The notes under the pieces are model-generated. The model was not told where the DNA came from. It saw nothing but the letters and a program-made list of their open reading frames with translations, and ran no database searches. 64,000 bases of DNA from Danio rerio (taxonomy: Eukaryota; Chordata; Actinopteri; Cypriniformes; Danionidae). Position 1 is the stretch's first letter; each line of letters begins with the position of its first letter. A program made the translations under genes and the position numbers. The stretch is from the NCBI RefSeq assembly GCF_049306965.1, contig NC_133191.1, positions 12,139,501 to 12,203,500 on the forward strand, given 5' to 3'. Below, piece after piece: positions 33,252 to 45,740 of the stretch.

Positions 33252-34842
33252 AAGAATGAGCAAAGATACTGTAGCAGCAAAGAGTATTCCATATATGCAT
33301 GCACAAATGAGCCAAGCTGAGGTGATGTCTTTAAAGTAATTAAACTAGTAATCAGGGGGAAGTTCTTGGGGAGTCTTGTGAATTGTCTCCCTCAGCTGGA
33401 CAGTCTGAGGTGTGACAGATAAGTCATAGATTATGCAATCATTATGAAGCTTCCATTACTCTGCTCGGCCATCCTTTTCCATCAGCTCTATAAAAATCTA
33501 AAAATATTGAGTGCTATCTTATTTATCATTATTTCATTTTGCAATTTCAAGGGACTAATTTTCTGTTCAATCAAAGTGAGCAGAGATCTCATGTAGAGGT
33601 GTAAAAATGGTGGTCAACTTCTGCTATATTTGTAAAGTTTTAGTAAAACTGCAGTATAACTGCTACGCTTAAGAAAGCGCCTCACCTATATTTTTGCTGC
33701 AAGCCAGATCACATGCTACAAATATACACCAATGGTTAAATGGGTAAAGGAACTCAAGGCAGTGGTTCATTGCACAGGGATCAGATCAAAGATCAAAGAG
33801 TCAAAAACATTACTGTAGATTTTTAGTGATTAATAGTTTTTATTGATTCTCAGGCAGGTTTCAGCATGGAATACAAAATACAACTCTGAAAAGAATCAAC
33901 ATTTTGTTTTGTTTTTTGTTTTTGCCCTATTATTAACCCACCCCAAACTAATCCCTACTACTACTTTAAGGTTCTGGCTTGGCTATTAGTAAATATAATT
34001 AAGGCCTCTATCTTATATAATGAAGAAAAAATTAAAATGAAATACAATAGAAATTAAATGAAACAAATGAATGGGTAAGTTTAGTCAATGACATATCAAA
34101 TTTACACTGTTGACATCAGTATATTTCTCATACATTTATTACTGTTCCATTTCCCAACAGTTTAAGTATTTACTGTAGATTTTTATAAATTTTTGCTTGT
34201 TTTAATGTTTGACATTTGAGAAAGTTTTAGGGAAAATTGTGCAATATTGCCTAATGTATATAAGAAATTAGTGATTTTACTATCAACAATTATAAAGAAT
34301 ATCTAGCGTTTTAATTGCACATAATAGGCCTACCACCTATTATCAACTGTGTGCCCATTATAAGCTATTTCATGTACAGAATGCTTCAATGTATGTAGGT
34401 ATACCGTGAACACTTTCAGCTTGTCTGGGTTGAGGAGTAAAGGAAAACATGTCACTTTATTGCGTTTTAAAATACAAAATATCCATTAAAGTTCAGTTCC
34501 ATGGGTAAATTTCATAGTATTTAGTCATAACTAGGTTTTTTTTATCTCATTTATTTAATTTAGACATGCTCTTTAAAACCATCCCAAGATATCCGCTTAT
34601 AATGTTACCAACTGCAGAAAATATAAAATTGTAATAATTTCAGTTTGAGAGGGCTAGAGATGCACATTTATTTTGTTTAGCATTTAGGTGTTTACAGATA
34701 TAATTCCAAAGACTGAATGGTAATTGCATTTCCACCTAATTTCTCAACTGCTTTTAGATTTTGTGATAGTTGTTATTAAGACCATTTGTTTGTTCTTGCT
34801 TTTACCACTCTAGTAAATTCTTAACTAGAGAACATGCAAAAT
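33252..34842. other. AT-rich intergenic DNA
   Basis: Nothing recognised beyond short A/T runs. Confidence 0.45.
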
Positions 34843-34935
34843 CCGCACAGAAACACTAATGACCCAGCCGAGGTTCGAACCAGCAATCTTCTTGCAGTGA
34901 GGTGACAGCACAACCTATTGCCACCGCATTGCCAA
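34843..34935 (-). mobile_element. SINE fragment, tRNA-like head (DANA type)
   Basis: Reverse-strand GTTCGAACC, ACCCAGCCGAGG and CTTGCAGTGAGGTGACAGC words match the promoter end of DANA-type SINEs. Confidence 0.6.
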
Positions 34936-34989
34936 AACACATTTTGTCTTTTTTTTCTCAAGTAATCAAGCAAGCATTTTTTTGTTTTT

Positions 34990-35225
34990 AAATGATGTCT
35001 AATAGATGTCTAGACGTCTAACATTGGGCTATCAGTGAAAATCTAATAATATGCCAAAACTAGACTAGTCATCAAATAAACAGAAATGAATGACTACACA
35101 TATAAAGTCTGTCTTATCTGCTATTTGATGACTAGTCTAGTTTTGGCTTATTCTTAGATGTCTATTAGATTTTAGATGCCCAAGTTTAGCCTTGTTTTAG
35201 CCAAGACGTCTATTAAACACAAAAT
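34990..35225. mobile_element. Foldback MITE with perfect 26-bp inner arms
   Basis: Arms at 35053-35078 and 35122-35147 are perfect inverted copies around a 43-nt loop. Outer sequences (TCTAATAGATGTCTAGACGT and the later AGATGTCTATTAGATT) also pair. Confidence 0.7.
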
Positions 35226-35783
35226 TGTTTGCTGGGAAGATTGTCCACATTTTTTTCTTTATGGATAACTGATGTCAACTGAAGTCAACAATTAGGGAGG
35301 ATGTTTCTGGAAGTTTTCCGGGACACAGAACAATACGGGAGATGGGTCTGAAATATGGGAGACTCTAGGGAAAAACGGTAGTGTTGGCAGGTATGCAAAT
35401 TGATTAAGTTAACTTAAAACTTTTAACAAATGTATGTGAATTAAAACTTAACATATTAAAGTTGTCCCAATGAAACCTCAATAATTGTGTTGTTACAGCT
35501 CATTTTAAATAAGTAGTTTGATGTTTGTAGTTTGTTGAGCTGAGGAAAAGTAAATATGCAACTAAGTTCATGACAAATAACATTTGAAGGGGTGGGGGAT
35601 AAACTTTAAGTTAAGCATTTTCTTATTCCTCTAACAGTACTTTATTTAATTATTTACCTGCCTGCACTATTAATTGTTTATATTTATTTATACAGGAATT
35701 TGTGCATTTTTTAAACACATTTATTTATTTATTTGCATATTTATTGTTTTATTTATGCAGAAATGTATGGATTTGTTTATTTA

Positions 35784-38776
35784 CAGTTAAAGTCAAAATT
35801 ATTAGCTCTCTTTGAATTTTTTTTTCTTTTTTAAATATTTCTCAAATTATGTTTATCAGAGCAAGGAAATTTTCAAAGTATGTCTGATAATAATTTTTCT
35901 TCTGGAGAAAGTGTTATTTGTTTTTATGGTTAGAATAAAAGCAGTTTTTAATTTTTAAAAAACATTTTAAGGTCAAAATTATTAGCCCCTTTAAGCTATA
36001 TTTTTTTCGATAGTCTACAGAACAAACCATCATTACACAATAACTTGCCTAATTACCCTAACCTGCCTACACTGTAAAAAATTGCTGTTAAAAAACGGTC
36101 AGATTCTACGGTAAAATAATGTTTTTTTTCACTAAAACAGTAAAAATCTGTTAAAACCAGTGCTTTCTGGGTAACATTTTTTGTTTTCGAGAAAGTAACC
36201 AACTGCAGAAAACTGTGAGCTAACAGAGTTCAGATTCGATGTTTTGAAGTCTGTGTTTGAAATCACACTTTGTGTCCTTGTTCACTATTTCATACACTAG
36301 TTAACTAATATAGTTCACCTGACAGTTTTAATGAACACTAATGAGTGAATTCAGACACTGTTGAACACCTGCTGTTAATAATTACAATTACTAAAGAAAA
36401 TAAACAAGAAACACAAACAGTGACTTGAGTTACAGCATTAAATAAAATCAAATAAAATAAAACAGCTTCAGTCTCAGCAGAGGATCATTAAACAACTCCA
36501 CAAACAACAGCAGACACACTTATTACTGACTGATTTGACTGCCATACAATTCTCATTGAGATCCAACAGAAATTAAGGTGTTTTTTGTGTCACCGTAATG
36601 GAGTGAGGGGCTGATTTAGTTGGGCTCTTCACCCTTGTACTCATTTAAGAAGACTTTCAAACTGCTGTAATACAGAGTTTACAAAACGTTTGTACTACAG
36701 CATTAAAGTTGGGAAGTCAATGAATAGAGAAATCTATTTGTCTGAAATAGTTCTGATAAATGTTTTGTTATAAATCTGGAAGAAAGGCCTCATGCAATAG
36801 ATTTTATGCTTAGCTGCAGGTATTAATTTAATTAATGAGAAGTGAAAACAGAAAAGATACCTCTGTAATTATTTAACAGTTAAGAAATAACATACAAAAA
36901 CAGTTCAGTTATGACAAATACACACTCAGACCTCATGAATCTGACCTTGTATCTCAACAATGGTAACATCTCAAATGTTTCATGCTGCAATGCATGCTGG
37001 GAGTGGCACTGTACAAATATCCCAGCATGCATTGCGGTATAAATAAATGTTGTATAATGGTCTAACAGTTTTCTTTATTTGTGTTTGATTCTGCTGTTGT
37101 TTATGTTTAGACTTTCAGTTGCCTGTTTGTGAGTTAAACTGTTAATTTTGTTAGTTGTCACCATTATTGAGGTTCATATGCTGATTATTGATGTCTGTTT
37201 GAGTGCGATTTACACCATAGAGCAGTGTTATTGTCCAAGATATTTTTAAACACTTCCAGAAATCATTGCCATATATAGACATATAATGTAAAACAATAGA
37301 TTTAACATTGAATAGGAGCAGTAAATTTTATTATTCAAAATGAGAACAGACTCTGCCATTTAATAGCAACATGAACATCACCAGATCTTATTTAGGTTTT
37401 TTGGCTGGCTTGCCACAACAATGGAGCTTTTTAAACAAAGTTCTTAACAATTGAAGCAGCCAAGATATATAAATGTTAAATATGACAGGGCTAAGAGCCC
37501 AACTAAAGCAAACTCTGTTCTCCATGATGGTGACGTAAAAGTTTAACTTTTTCTCAAGAAGAACTTTAGTAGATGTTATACAAAAATATATGTATTAAGT
37601 AATAAGTGAAGCTGGTGATGATGTTTGTAGAGTTGTTTAATCATCCGCTGATCATTTAAATGATTTAATCATTTGTTGTTCTTCAGGTTATTTCATTATA
37701 AAGCTGTGACTAAAGTTTTGTATGTTCTGTTCTTGTTTTCTCCCTTCAGTATTTCTTCATTTGTTCATTGTTAATCCTCAATTAACATTTAATTAGTCAG
37801 TTAATTGATGAATTTACTTCAGCTTTGCTACATGTTTCTTGAACACTCAGTAGTGTGGACACTTCAATTAAAACTGAAGTATATGCTCTGGGGTTTAAAG
37901 GGTTAAAGGTGTGCGAGGTAAAAACACAGTGTAAAAATGTATTTTAACAGTAATATACTGTTAATTTACACTACGGAAATAGACTGTAAAAAAACAGTAG
38001 ATTGCTGGCAACCACAGCTGCCAGTAGATTACTGTTAAATCAAGGAAAAACAGTATTTTACTGTAAAACCTGAAGCTAATTTTTTCTGTCTGTCACCGTT
38101 GTGGAGGAGAGTAGAGCCAGTGTATGAGTTAAAGATGAACAATGAGCTGCTGATGTTATTCTGTATGTTTCTCTATTTAAAGACAGCGGCTGTTTAGTGG
38201 CTGATGCAGTCAGAATCTCTCTGGTGATTCCAGATTTACATGTATGTGTGCTGTTGTGAAAAATAAGACATTAGAGTTAAACCGAACTTTTCTAATTAAC
38301 TAAAATAAGTTATCATTATAAGTATGCTTCTAAGCATATATGGCACATTACTTCATAAACTCATTCAGCAGTTGACCAAGTTGAGGCAGTTGCTTTCAGT
38401 GAGCAAAATGAGTTCACTTGAGTATTGTGTAAATCAATGTAGTCCATGTATTTTTACAGCAACATACTGTAAAATAACAGTACATTGCTGGCAACTGCAG
38501 CTGCCAGTATTTTACTGTTTTTTAACGGGACAATTTTTAACAGTGTAGTTAACCTAATTAACCTAGTTAAGCCTTTAAATGTAACTTTAATCTGTATAGA
38601 AGTGTCTTGAAAAATATCTAGTCAGATATTATTTACTGTCATCATGACAAAGATAAAATAAATCAGTTATTAGAAATGAGTTATTAAAACTATTATGTTT
38701 AGAAATGTGTTGAAAATCTCCTTTAAACAGAATGTGGGCGGGAAATAAACAGGGGGGCTCATTCTGACTTCAACTG
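35784..38776. mobile_element. Tc1/mariner-type MITE, copy 7, split by an insertion
   Basis: The left half is 35784-36069 and the right half 38546-38776; TA flanks both ends. The halves meet exactly at the family's CCTA/GTTAACC site, where a 2.5-kb element has entered. Confidence 0.85.
36070..38545. mobile_element. CACTG-ended DNA transposon nested in a MITE
   Basis: Ends CACTGTAAAAAATTGCTGTT and ...GACAATTTTTAACAGTG, target duplication TA (36068-36069 and 38546-38547). Sub-terminal CCAGCTGCAG-type and TTTACTGTTTTTTAACGG words recur near the right end. There is no transposase frame, so it is non-autonomous. The termini suggest the EnSpm/CACTA superfamily; the 2-bp duplication agrees with animal members but does not prove it. 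Confidence 0.75.
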
Positions 38777-39315
38777 TATAAATTTGCGTATTTATTTATT
38801 TATTATTTTGCAGGTTTCGTCCGCCATAAACAATAGACTGATGTCATGATGTCATGTGCGTATTGGGTCTTGCAGACAAAAAAAGAGAAGATTTTTGTAT
38901 GCTACAGCTGATGTAATGTTACATAAGGGGGCTTTACCGAGGTTTCGTTTTCAATTCAACTGCATTTTGGACAAGGTTAGCACTAGATGGCGCTGAAAAA
39001 CCTGCTGAAATCATCACGCTCGATAAGCTCAAAGTTTTTTTTTACTGTAAAATATATTTAGGCATAAGCATTTAGAGTGCAGGGCTGGAGTGAACCTACT
39101 GAGCTACCCGGATGGGTTAAGAAGACTAAGGAAAAAAAGGACAGAAGAACATCTTCATTACCTTTTTCTACTCTGTACTGTGACTGTGCGTACTGTAAAC
39201 ATTGAGCAACGAACGACCTAATGTACGATTCCCAGCAGATGCGTTACATGACACCAAAGGAAAAGCGACTGCTTACAAAGAACAAAGACAAACAGTGACA
39301 AAGAGATTCAAAAAC
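38777..39315. other. Upstream region of cxcr3.3
   Basis: About 540 bp before the first ATG, holding the promoter and 5' UTR of the receptor gene; no TATA box or element I can name with confidence. Confidence 0.4.
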
Positions 39316-41888
39316 ATGGCAGCACCTGTAAGTTCTTTTAAGCTCTTGTCGAAGATAGGATGTATTCTTTTGTTTTAACCATGCAACCTTGTTTAGACAA
39401 CAGTTTTTAGACAACAGTTTAACAGCTAAAATGCTCTGTAAACCTAAACATGATAACTTTTTTTCTTATATCTTAAAAAACAACAACAGAGTGCAATTTT
39501 AATCAAACGCATCCGTGTGCGCTTGTCATCGAGAAGATTTGGGGTTTGTGTGTAATTGTATAGCCTGTTGTCAGCTGTTCCGCCAACTGCTTTACTTTCC
39601 GTTTCACAACTGTTGCAACATCATGTGAAAACCCAGCATGTGATTACTTTTTTGTAAAGAAAAAAAACACTCGTCACTGTTCATAAAGCAGACAATCAGA
39701 CGCTGATCTCCAGTTTCACACTCACCGTTCATAAGTCTGTTTCTGTTTTAGTCAAACATGGAGGTAGAGCTTCACGGATTGTTTGAGAAAAACAACTCCT
39801 TCGACTATGATAATTATGAGAACAAAGAACTGGACTGCCAGTCAAAAGCAGTCTCTGATGCATTGGGGGTCTTCATTCCCCTGCTTTACTCTTTGGGGAT
39901 CTTATTGGGGCTGCTGGGACATGGACTGGTTCTGGCAGTATTGTGGCACAAGTGGCTGAATTGCAGTGTGATGGACATCTTCATCTTTCATTTGAGCTTA
40001 ATTGACAGTCTTCTGCTGCTCACAATGCCTCTCTGGGCCGTGGATGCCGTTAAAGGATGGATCATGGGGTCAGGACTCTGCAAACTGGCTGGAGTTCTGT
40101 TTAAGGTGAGTGACTGCAGGTTTGATAATGTGTTGGTCTCATACGTTGAATATGATGTTAAATGTGGTTACTTGGTTGCAGAATATAATTAAATTTGGAT
40201 GTCATATTAATAAATATGAATACTGGATATTAGATGAAACCTGGTTTTCAAATGGGATCTGGTAAAGATGCTGTTTAATTTGTTTTTAAATAGAAAAAGC
40301 AGAGCAGTAGTGTAGTAATTTTGTGACGTGTTTTGAATATACTGTAAAATGCAAGTAGTTATAAGTCGGCTTTACTTTAAAAAAGAAAAAGACTAAACCT
40401 TTTAAAACTTGGAGTTTTTATGCTCACTTAACCAAATGTTTATAATTATGCACATTTTATTATCTGAAAAAATTAAAGCAATGTGTACTCACTGTTTTAA
40501 GTTAACTAATCTCTTTTTATAGTGGATCTGCCTAGTTAAGTGACACGAGGCTAATTTGCTGTGTGGATCTATTAAATTCTGATCAAAATTGGAGTTTGGA
40601 TTTAAAATACAATTTTATACTACAGCTACAAGTTTAATGTGGTGGTTTTAACAGCAGCAAAGAAAGACCACCAAGCATAATCCCAAAGTGTGTTACACTA
40701 TGCTACTGATTATTTAAAACCTCTTAAACATTGTTGCCACTTTTTAAAATAAAGTCGGCAGTTGTCATGACATTAAGAATATAACTACAGTATCTTAAAT
40801 AAAATAAAATTAATTACATATAAAATCTTAAACTTTTAAGAATCCAAACACACTATAAACTATTTTAAAAGCAGTAAAACGCTGATCCTAGCCTACATTA
40901 AGGTTGAAATGACAGCAAGCGTTTTGCCATTTAAAGTGCAAATAATTCTAAAGCCAAAAGGTCAACAAGAAAGCCTTCACATTTAGATTGTGTTTCTTTT
41001 TTTCACACTTAATTTGATGGTACATATCACACATTTTGTTGACTAAAAGTTGCATGGCAACGACATGCTTATTACTTCTCAGTTGAGAGTATTAGTTGAC
41101 TTTCTGCTTAATATCTGCTGATACTGCTTCTTCAACATTTAACTGACGTACACTGTCCCTAACCTCAAACTAAAAGTCTAATCTAAGTATAATCTAATGA
41201 GAAATAGTTGGCATGTTGATGCAATGTAACTTAAATGCGTTAAAGGGACCATCAAAATAAAGTGGTACTTATTTTTCTTTCTTTTCTTTGTTTTTTTAGT
41301 GTAAACATTAATCAAATCTACATGTTTTTCTAAAAAATGGTAGTTTTAAAACCAAAGGAAATTAGGGCTGCAACTAACGATTATTTTAATCATCGATTAA
41401 TCTGCAGATTTTTTATTTATTTATTATTTTATTTTTTTTTGGTCAATCGATGAATTTGATTAAATTGATTTTAATCGACTTGACGGATGTGGTGTTGCAG
41501 CCCTAAAGGAAACCAAAATAAATAGAAAAATTCTATTTCTAATTTACATACATATTTTGTGTGTGTGTGTGTGTGTGTCAGGCACGTGCACACATAGGGC
41601 TCAACCTGTGCAGTGCACATTCCCTTTTTAGTCTTGGATAGAAAGTGCGCTTCCAAAATGATCAAAAGTGCCCCCGCGACGCGGCACACCTTCGGTCCCA
41701 CCCTTCAGTAGGCGCGCGACAACACCGCTCTTGAGTACGCGCGCGACAACACAGCTGATCAGTACGCGCGCGATAACACCGCTCTTCAGTACGCGCGCAT
41801 CCACTCTGCAGATCTGCACCAATCCCCACCCTCCCTCTTCCAAAAATGTATCCTGCACATGCCCTTTGGACGGTCTCTGCACGGGCCT

Positions 41889-41937
<49 letters not shown>

Positions 41938-42785
41938 AAAAGACACTAAAAATTGTAATTTATTGTCAACTGTATTATAATAAGTGTTCCCTTTCTCTGT
42001 CTCTTCAGATGAATTTCTACTGCAGTATGTTGATGTTGGCCTTCATCAGTGTGGACTGCTACCTGTCCATTGTTCATGGAGTTCAGAAGTTATCTCGTAA
42101 AAAGCCCATGGTGGTTCATGGATGTTGTCTGATTATCTGGCTCGTCTGCCTGCTCCTTAGCATCCCAGAATGGATCTTTCTGAAATCCATCAGTGACAGC
42201 ACAGATCAGGTTAAAGATGAATGCATTTACTTTTATCCAGATGATTCCTGGCATCGTTCCTCACGATTTCCGCATCATGTCATTTTTGGTGTGGGAACTC
42301 TTGTGCTGCTGTTTTGTTGTACCTCCATCATGCTGAAGCTTCAACGTGAGTCTATGTGCCAGCAGAAGAAAATAGGCAGAAAAACAGCGATCATTGCAGT
42401 CCTAGTGCTGGTTTTTCTCATCTGCTGGACACCCTACAGCATTGCCTTCATTGTGAACACCGGTGCTCGTCCAGTGCACATTGATCCTTTAACAGGAGAG
42501 AGTGAATGTGAATGGAGGCAGTGGACAGCTAGCAAAATAACAGCCATTTTTGGGCTTCTCCATTGCACTATCAACCCTGTTATTTACTTCTGTTTCTCCA
42601 AAGAGTTCAGGAGACGCTCACAGGCTGTGATAAAGTTCAATGCTTGTGAATCAAACAATAATGACGGCTCACTTTGGGACTCTACTGCAGACAATGTTAA
42701 TACTACTGTCCAGGAGGAGCAAGGTCCACTTCAGCAAGTCAATGAACTTAAACCAAAAGTACAAACCCAGCAGGAGGATACATGA
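39316..42785 (+). CDS. cxcr3.3: Atypical CXCR3-like receptor with DCY motif (Cxcr3.3)
   Basis: Three exons join in phase 0: 39316-39327 (MAAP, donor GTAAGT), 39752-40105 (acceptor CTGTTTTAG; donor GTGAGT) and 42009-42785 (acceptor TCTCTTCAG; stop TGA), giving 380 aa. A start at 39758 (MEVEL) in exon 2 is possible. The N-terminus has FDYDNYENKELDC, a sulfotyrosine-type ligand site. TM2 reads LLLLTMPLWAVDAVKGWIMG, close to human CXCR3. TM6 has CWTPY and TM7 NPVIY (311-315). The conserved DRY at the end of TM3 is D138-C139-Y140 (DCYLSIVHG): the G-protein-contacting Arg is lost. Zebrafish Cxcr3.3 is described as an ACKR-like scavenger that antagonises Cxcr3.2, which fits. The frame is otherwise intact. 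Intron 2 cuts the start of TM3, unlike in the receptor at 25 kb. Confidence 0.88.
41363..41505. mobile_element. Short hAT MITE, AGGGCTGCAAC ends
   Basis: TAGGGCTGCAACTAACGATT and GTTGCAGCCCTA are inverted; flanks AAGGAAAT and AAGGAAAC agree at 7 of 8 bases. In cxcr3.3 intron 2. Confidence 0.8.
41709..41800. repeat. 27-bp GC-rich minisatellite
   Basis: Three full units (41709-41735, 41736-41762, 41763-41789) and a partial one share TACGCGCGCGACAACAC. As 27 is a multiple of 3, frames stay open on both strands; they are not genes. A (TG)n run of about 48 bp follows at 41889-41936. Confidence 0.85.
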
Positions 42786-43324
42786 ATATGTAAATCATTG
42801 ACCGAGAGACTCTTTGTTTCTCGTAATTTATTTTATGCTTATTGTAATCTTCTGCATTGTATTTACAGCAAACTGTATTTAGACATGAGCATTTGATCAT
42901 TGATATTTGGGTTTGGATTTACTTGAAGGTATTTGTACAGTCATACTGGAAAATCCCACTCTCGTGATTGAGGGTGGAAAAGCGGGAGACCCGCAGGTCA
43001 TGGAATTTCTGGATTATTTGGGAATTTGGAAATGTCTATAGCAGACATTGAAAGTCGGGGAGTTTTATTACATGGTTTTTGTCTGAGTCATGCAATATCA
43101 GGGATTTTTTTGTTTGTTGTTTTTAAGTTTAAGTGAAGTTTATTTATAAACTAATTTCAAGAGGAGCACATGCTTATAATTGATCACAGCTGGTCCCACA
43201 TTAGCTAATTTAGGATTCACCAATCAGACAATTCCTTAGTCCCCATAAATACCCTAAGTTCAGTACCACAGCCATCTTTGTTTTGAAAAATCCCCCTTCC
43301 ACCCTTTCTGCTCTTTCTTTCCTA
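42786..43324. other. Downstream of cxcr3.3, probable 3' UTR
   Basis: No canonical AATAAA is found in the first 500 bp after the stop, so the transcript end is unknown. Confidence 0.35.
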
Positions 43325-43700
43325 GATGGGTGGCACGGCGGCCCTTTGGTTAGCACTATTGCCTCACAGCAAGAACGTCACGGGTTCAAGTCCATACCAA
43401 GCTAGCCAACGTTTCTGTGCAAAGTTTAGATGTTCTCCCTGTGCTAGCGTGGGTTTCCCCCGGTTTTCTCTCACCATCCAAAAACATGCCATTTAAGTTA
43501 ATTGACTAATCCAATTTGGCACTATAGAAGTGCTTCTAGTAAGTAGTTATCTTTCCATAACAATCCCTAGATTGTTAGAAGAGGGAACCCTGGGCTCGAG
43601 GATCTTACAAGCTCAGGGCTCTCTCCCGGGACAGCAAGCCAAACGCGATTTATATCAATCATCAGCTAAGTGTAAACCGTTAAACTGTGTATTTAACAAA
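43325..43700 (+). mobile_element. DANA/HE1-type SINE subfamily, copy 1
   Basis: GGTGGCACGGCGGCCC, TTAGCACTATTGCCTCACAG and GGGTTCAAGTCC (B-box-like) form a tRNA-like head, then CATGTTCTCC-type body words. The next 200 bp match copy 2 rather than standard DANA. Confidence 0.7.
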
Positions 43701-45367
43701 ATGTAATATTTTTGTAGCATGTTTTTATATTGTTTATTTTTTTTATTTTAATTTTTTATTCAAATTGTTATGGTTATGCTCTTTTTAGGGCTATTTAAGT
43801 GAATTGCAGTCAACAGGTGGTACTTGTTAACATGCAAACATGCCAGAAAAAGGAACATTTCAAGTGCGTTGCCTACAAAATGACTGCATCAAAAGCTGGT
43901 TGTTTAAAGTAGATGACAGAAAGCTGATATCCTGTGCCGATGGTTATAAGGATCAGAATGTAGCTATAATGTTTGCTAAATAGTTGTAATTAATTGTATT
44001 TTTTAAGTATAGCCTATGTTAGGTAGCATAAGAGGTCACTTTAAGAATCGAAAATGTCGCAGTGTTTGTGAGCTAAATACTGTTAAGTCTTGATAGCAGA
44101 AGCTTGGATTAATCATTATTTAATGTTTAATCAACATTATATTACTGTTATAGGCTAATTAAAACAGATCGACAAGGCTCTTGAAATTACATTCAGCCTA
44201 TTTTTCAGTGTAGCTTTGTTTTGGGCCTCAGCACTGTATCTTAAAAATGATGCCATGTAATAGTTATTTATTATTTATCCTAACCGTTGTGTTTTGTTAT
44301 TTAACTTTAGTACTAAAACCATCTGTAAACAAGTAAGCTTATTAACAATTAAATGTTGGATTTAAAATACTCCCTGTGGCTTGTTTTGTCTGCTTAGTGC
44401 TCAGCACAACAGCAGTCTTTTGTTTTTCTCATCATTATAGATAATTGAAATTCAGCTTTTTAGACGATGATAATTAAGGTATTGTGAAAAGTGGGAACCG
44501 TGGCCAACTAGAGCACTTTGATTAATTTTCATTTTATCAGTGAAATTATTTTATTATTTTATTTATTTTTTTTTTTTAACTATTACATTTTTATTGTCAC
44601 TTTGCAAGTGTTTTGTAAAGAGCATACGCATGTATTCTATAAGCAGTGTCAGATGGATATTATTAATGTCATTATTTTTGTCTGTTTTGGTTGATGGAGC
44701 TGTGCCCACTTGTGTCTGTGTGTGTAATGCGTGATCGCACTTCCGTTTGTTTGTGGTCATATAATTCAGCGTTTTTTAAAGAAGGCTATACTGTTTACCA
44801 AGTCTGCATTTGACCAACAAACATAAAAAATAAATATCACTGCGAAATATTTTTCAGTTTATAATATTTTTTTGCTACACAAAGCAGCTTACTCCAGATG
44901 ATTTGCTTATTGGGGAACGGATAAAAACTACAAGATTAAAATGCATTGCATCTCTTGAGGATAATATGGTTCTCAGCATTGGGATCCAATTTCAGGGACC
45001 CACACAAGCCTTTTTGGCCTTAGAAAAGCCCAAAACTGATTAAAACAAGCTTTTGTCATTGTAGGAAAGTTTCATTCACAGCTAAACAAAAGTACAGTAA
45101 CATAATATCTTTTACATTTGACCATTTGACAAAGGTGCTGTACGACTTAGAGTGGTTCCACTATGATAACGAGCCAATGAGCCACTTTGAGGGCTGTTTA
45201 GTATCACTTTTCTTGTGTGTGAAATTGAATAAACAACACAGACTCATTGAAAATGTGCTTAAGCCTACATTTTTGTGAAACTGCAAGACATTTACATAAA
45301 CATTTCACTGCAGTTTGTAGGTAAAAGGAATACTACGAGGCATTATGATCTTAACTTTAGTTCCTTT
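43701..45367. other. Intergenic, nothing recognised
   Basis: AT-rich; only short chance frames. Confidence 0.45.
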
Positions 45368-45740
45368 TCACACGGTGGCCCAGTGGTTAGCACTGTTGCA
45401 TCACAGCAAGAATGTCACTGGTTCCAGTCCTTACCAAGCCAGCCGACATTTCTGTGCAGAGATTACACATTTTCCCCATGCTCATGTCGGTTTCCCCAGT
45501 TTCCTCCCACCGTCCAAAAACATGCAACTTAAGTTAATTGAAATCTGCACAAATCTGCACCATAGACTTGCTTCTAGTAAGTATAACCAGAGAGCAATCA
45601 CTATCTGTTCATTAGCTTCTACAGCAGGGGAGTTCTCGAGATCTACCTGGGCTCAAACTCCCCTCTTGTCTTGCAAACAGGAGGGAGCCATGGCCTCGAG
45701 GATCTTAGAACTATCAGCTAAGCGTGAACTCTTGAATGAT
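45368..45740 (+). mobile_element. DANA/HE1-type SINE subfamily, copy 2
   Basis: CACGGTGGCCCAGTGGTTAG opens a head like that of copy 1, and the tails share GCTTCTAGTAAGTA, CTCGAGGATCTTA and ATCAGCTAAG. Open frames of 85 and 155 codons across it are chance. Confidence 0.7.

Noticed and set aside
41628-41949. Overlapping frames on both strands in cxcr3.3 intron 2
   Set aside because: The 27-bp repeat is a multiple of 3 and the TG run has no stops, so frames stay open by structure.
42009-42011. ATG at 42009 as an independent start
   Set aside because: It follows a splice acceptor directly and continues TM3 from the exon ending at 40105.
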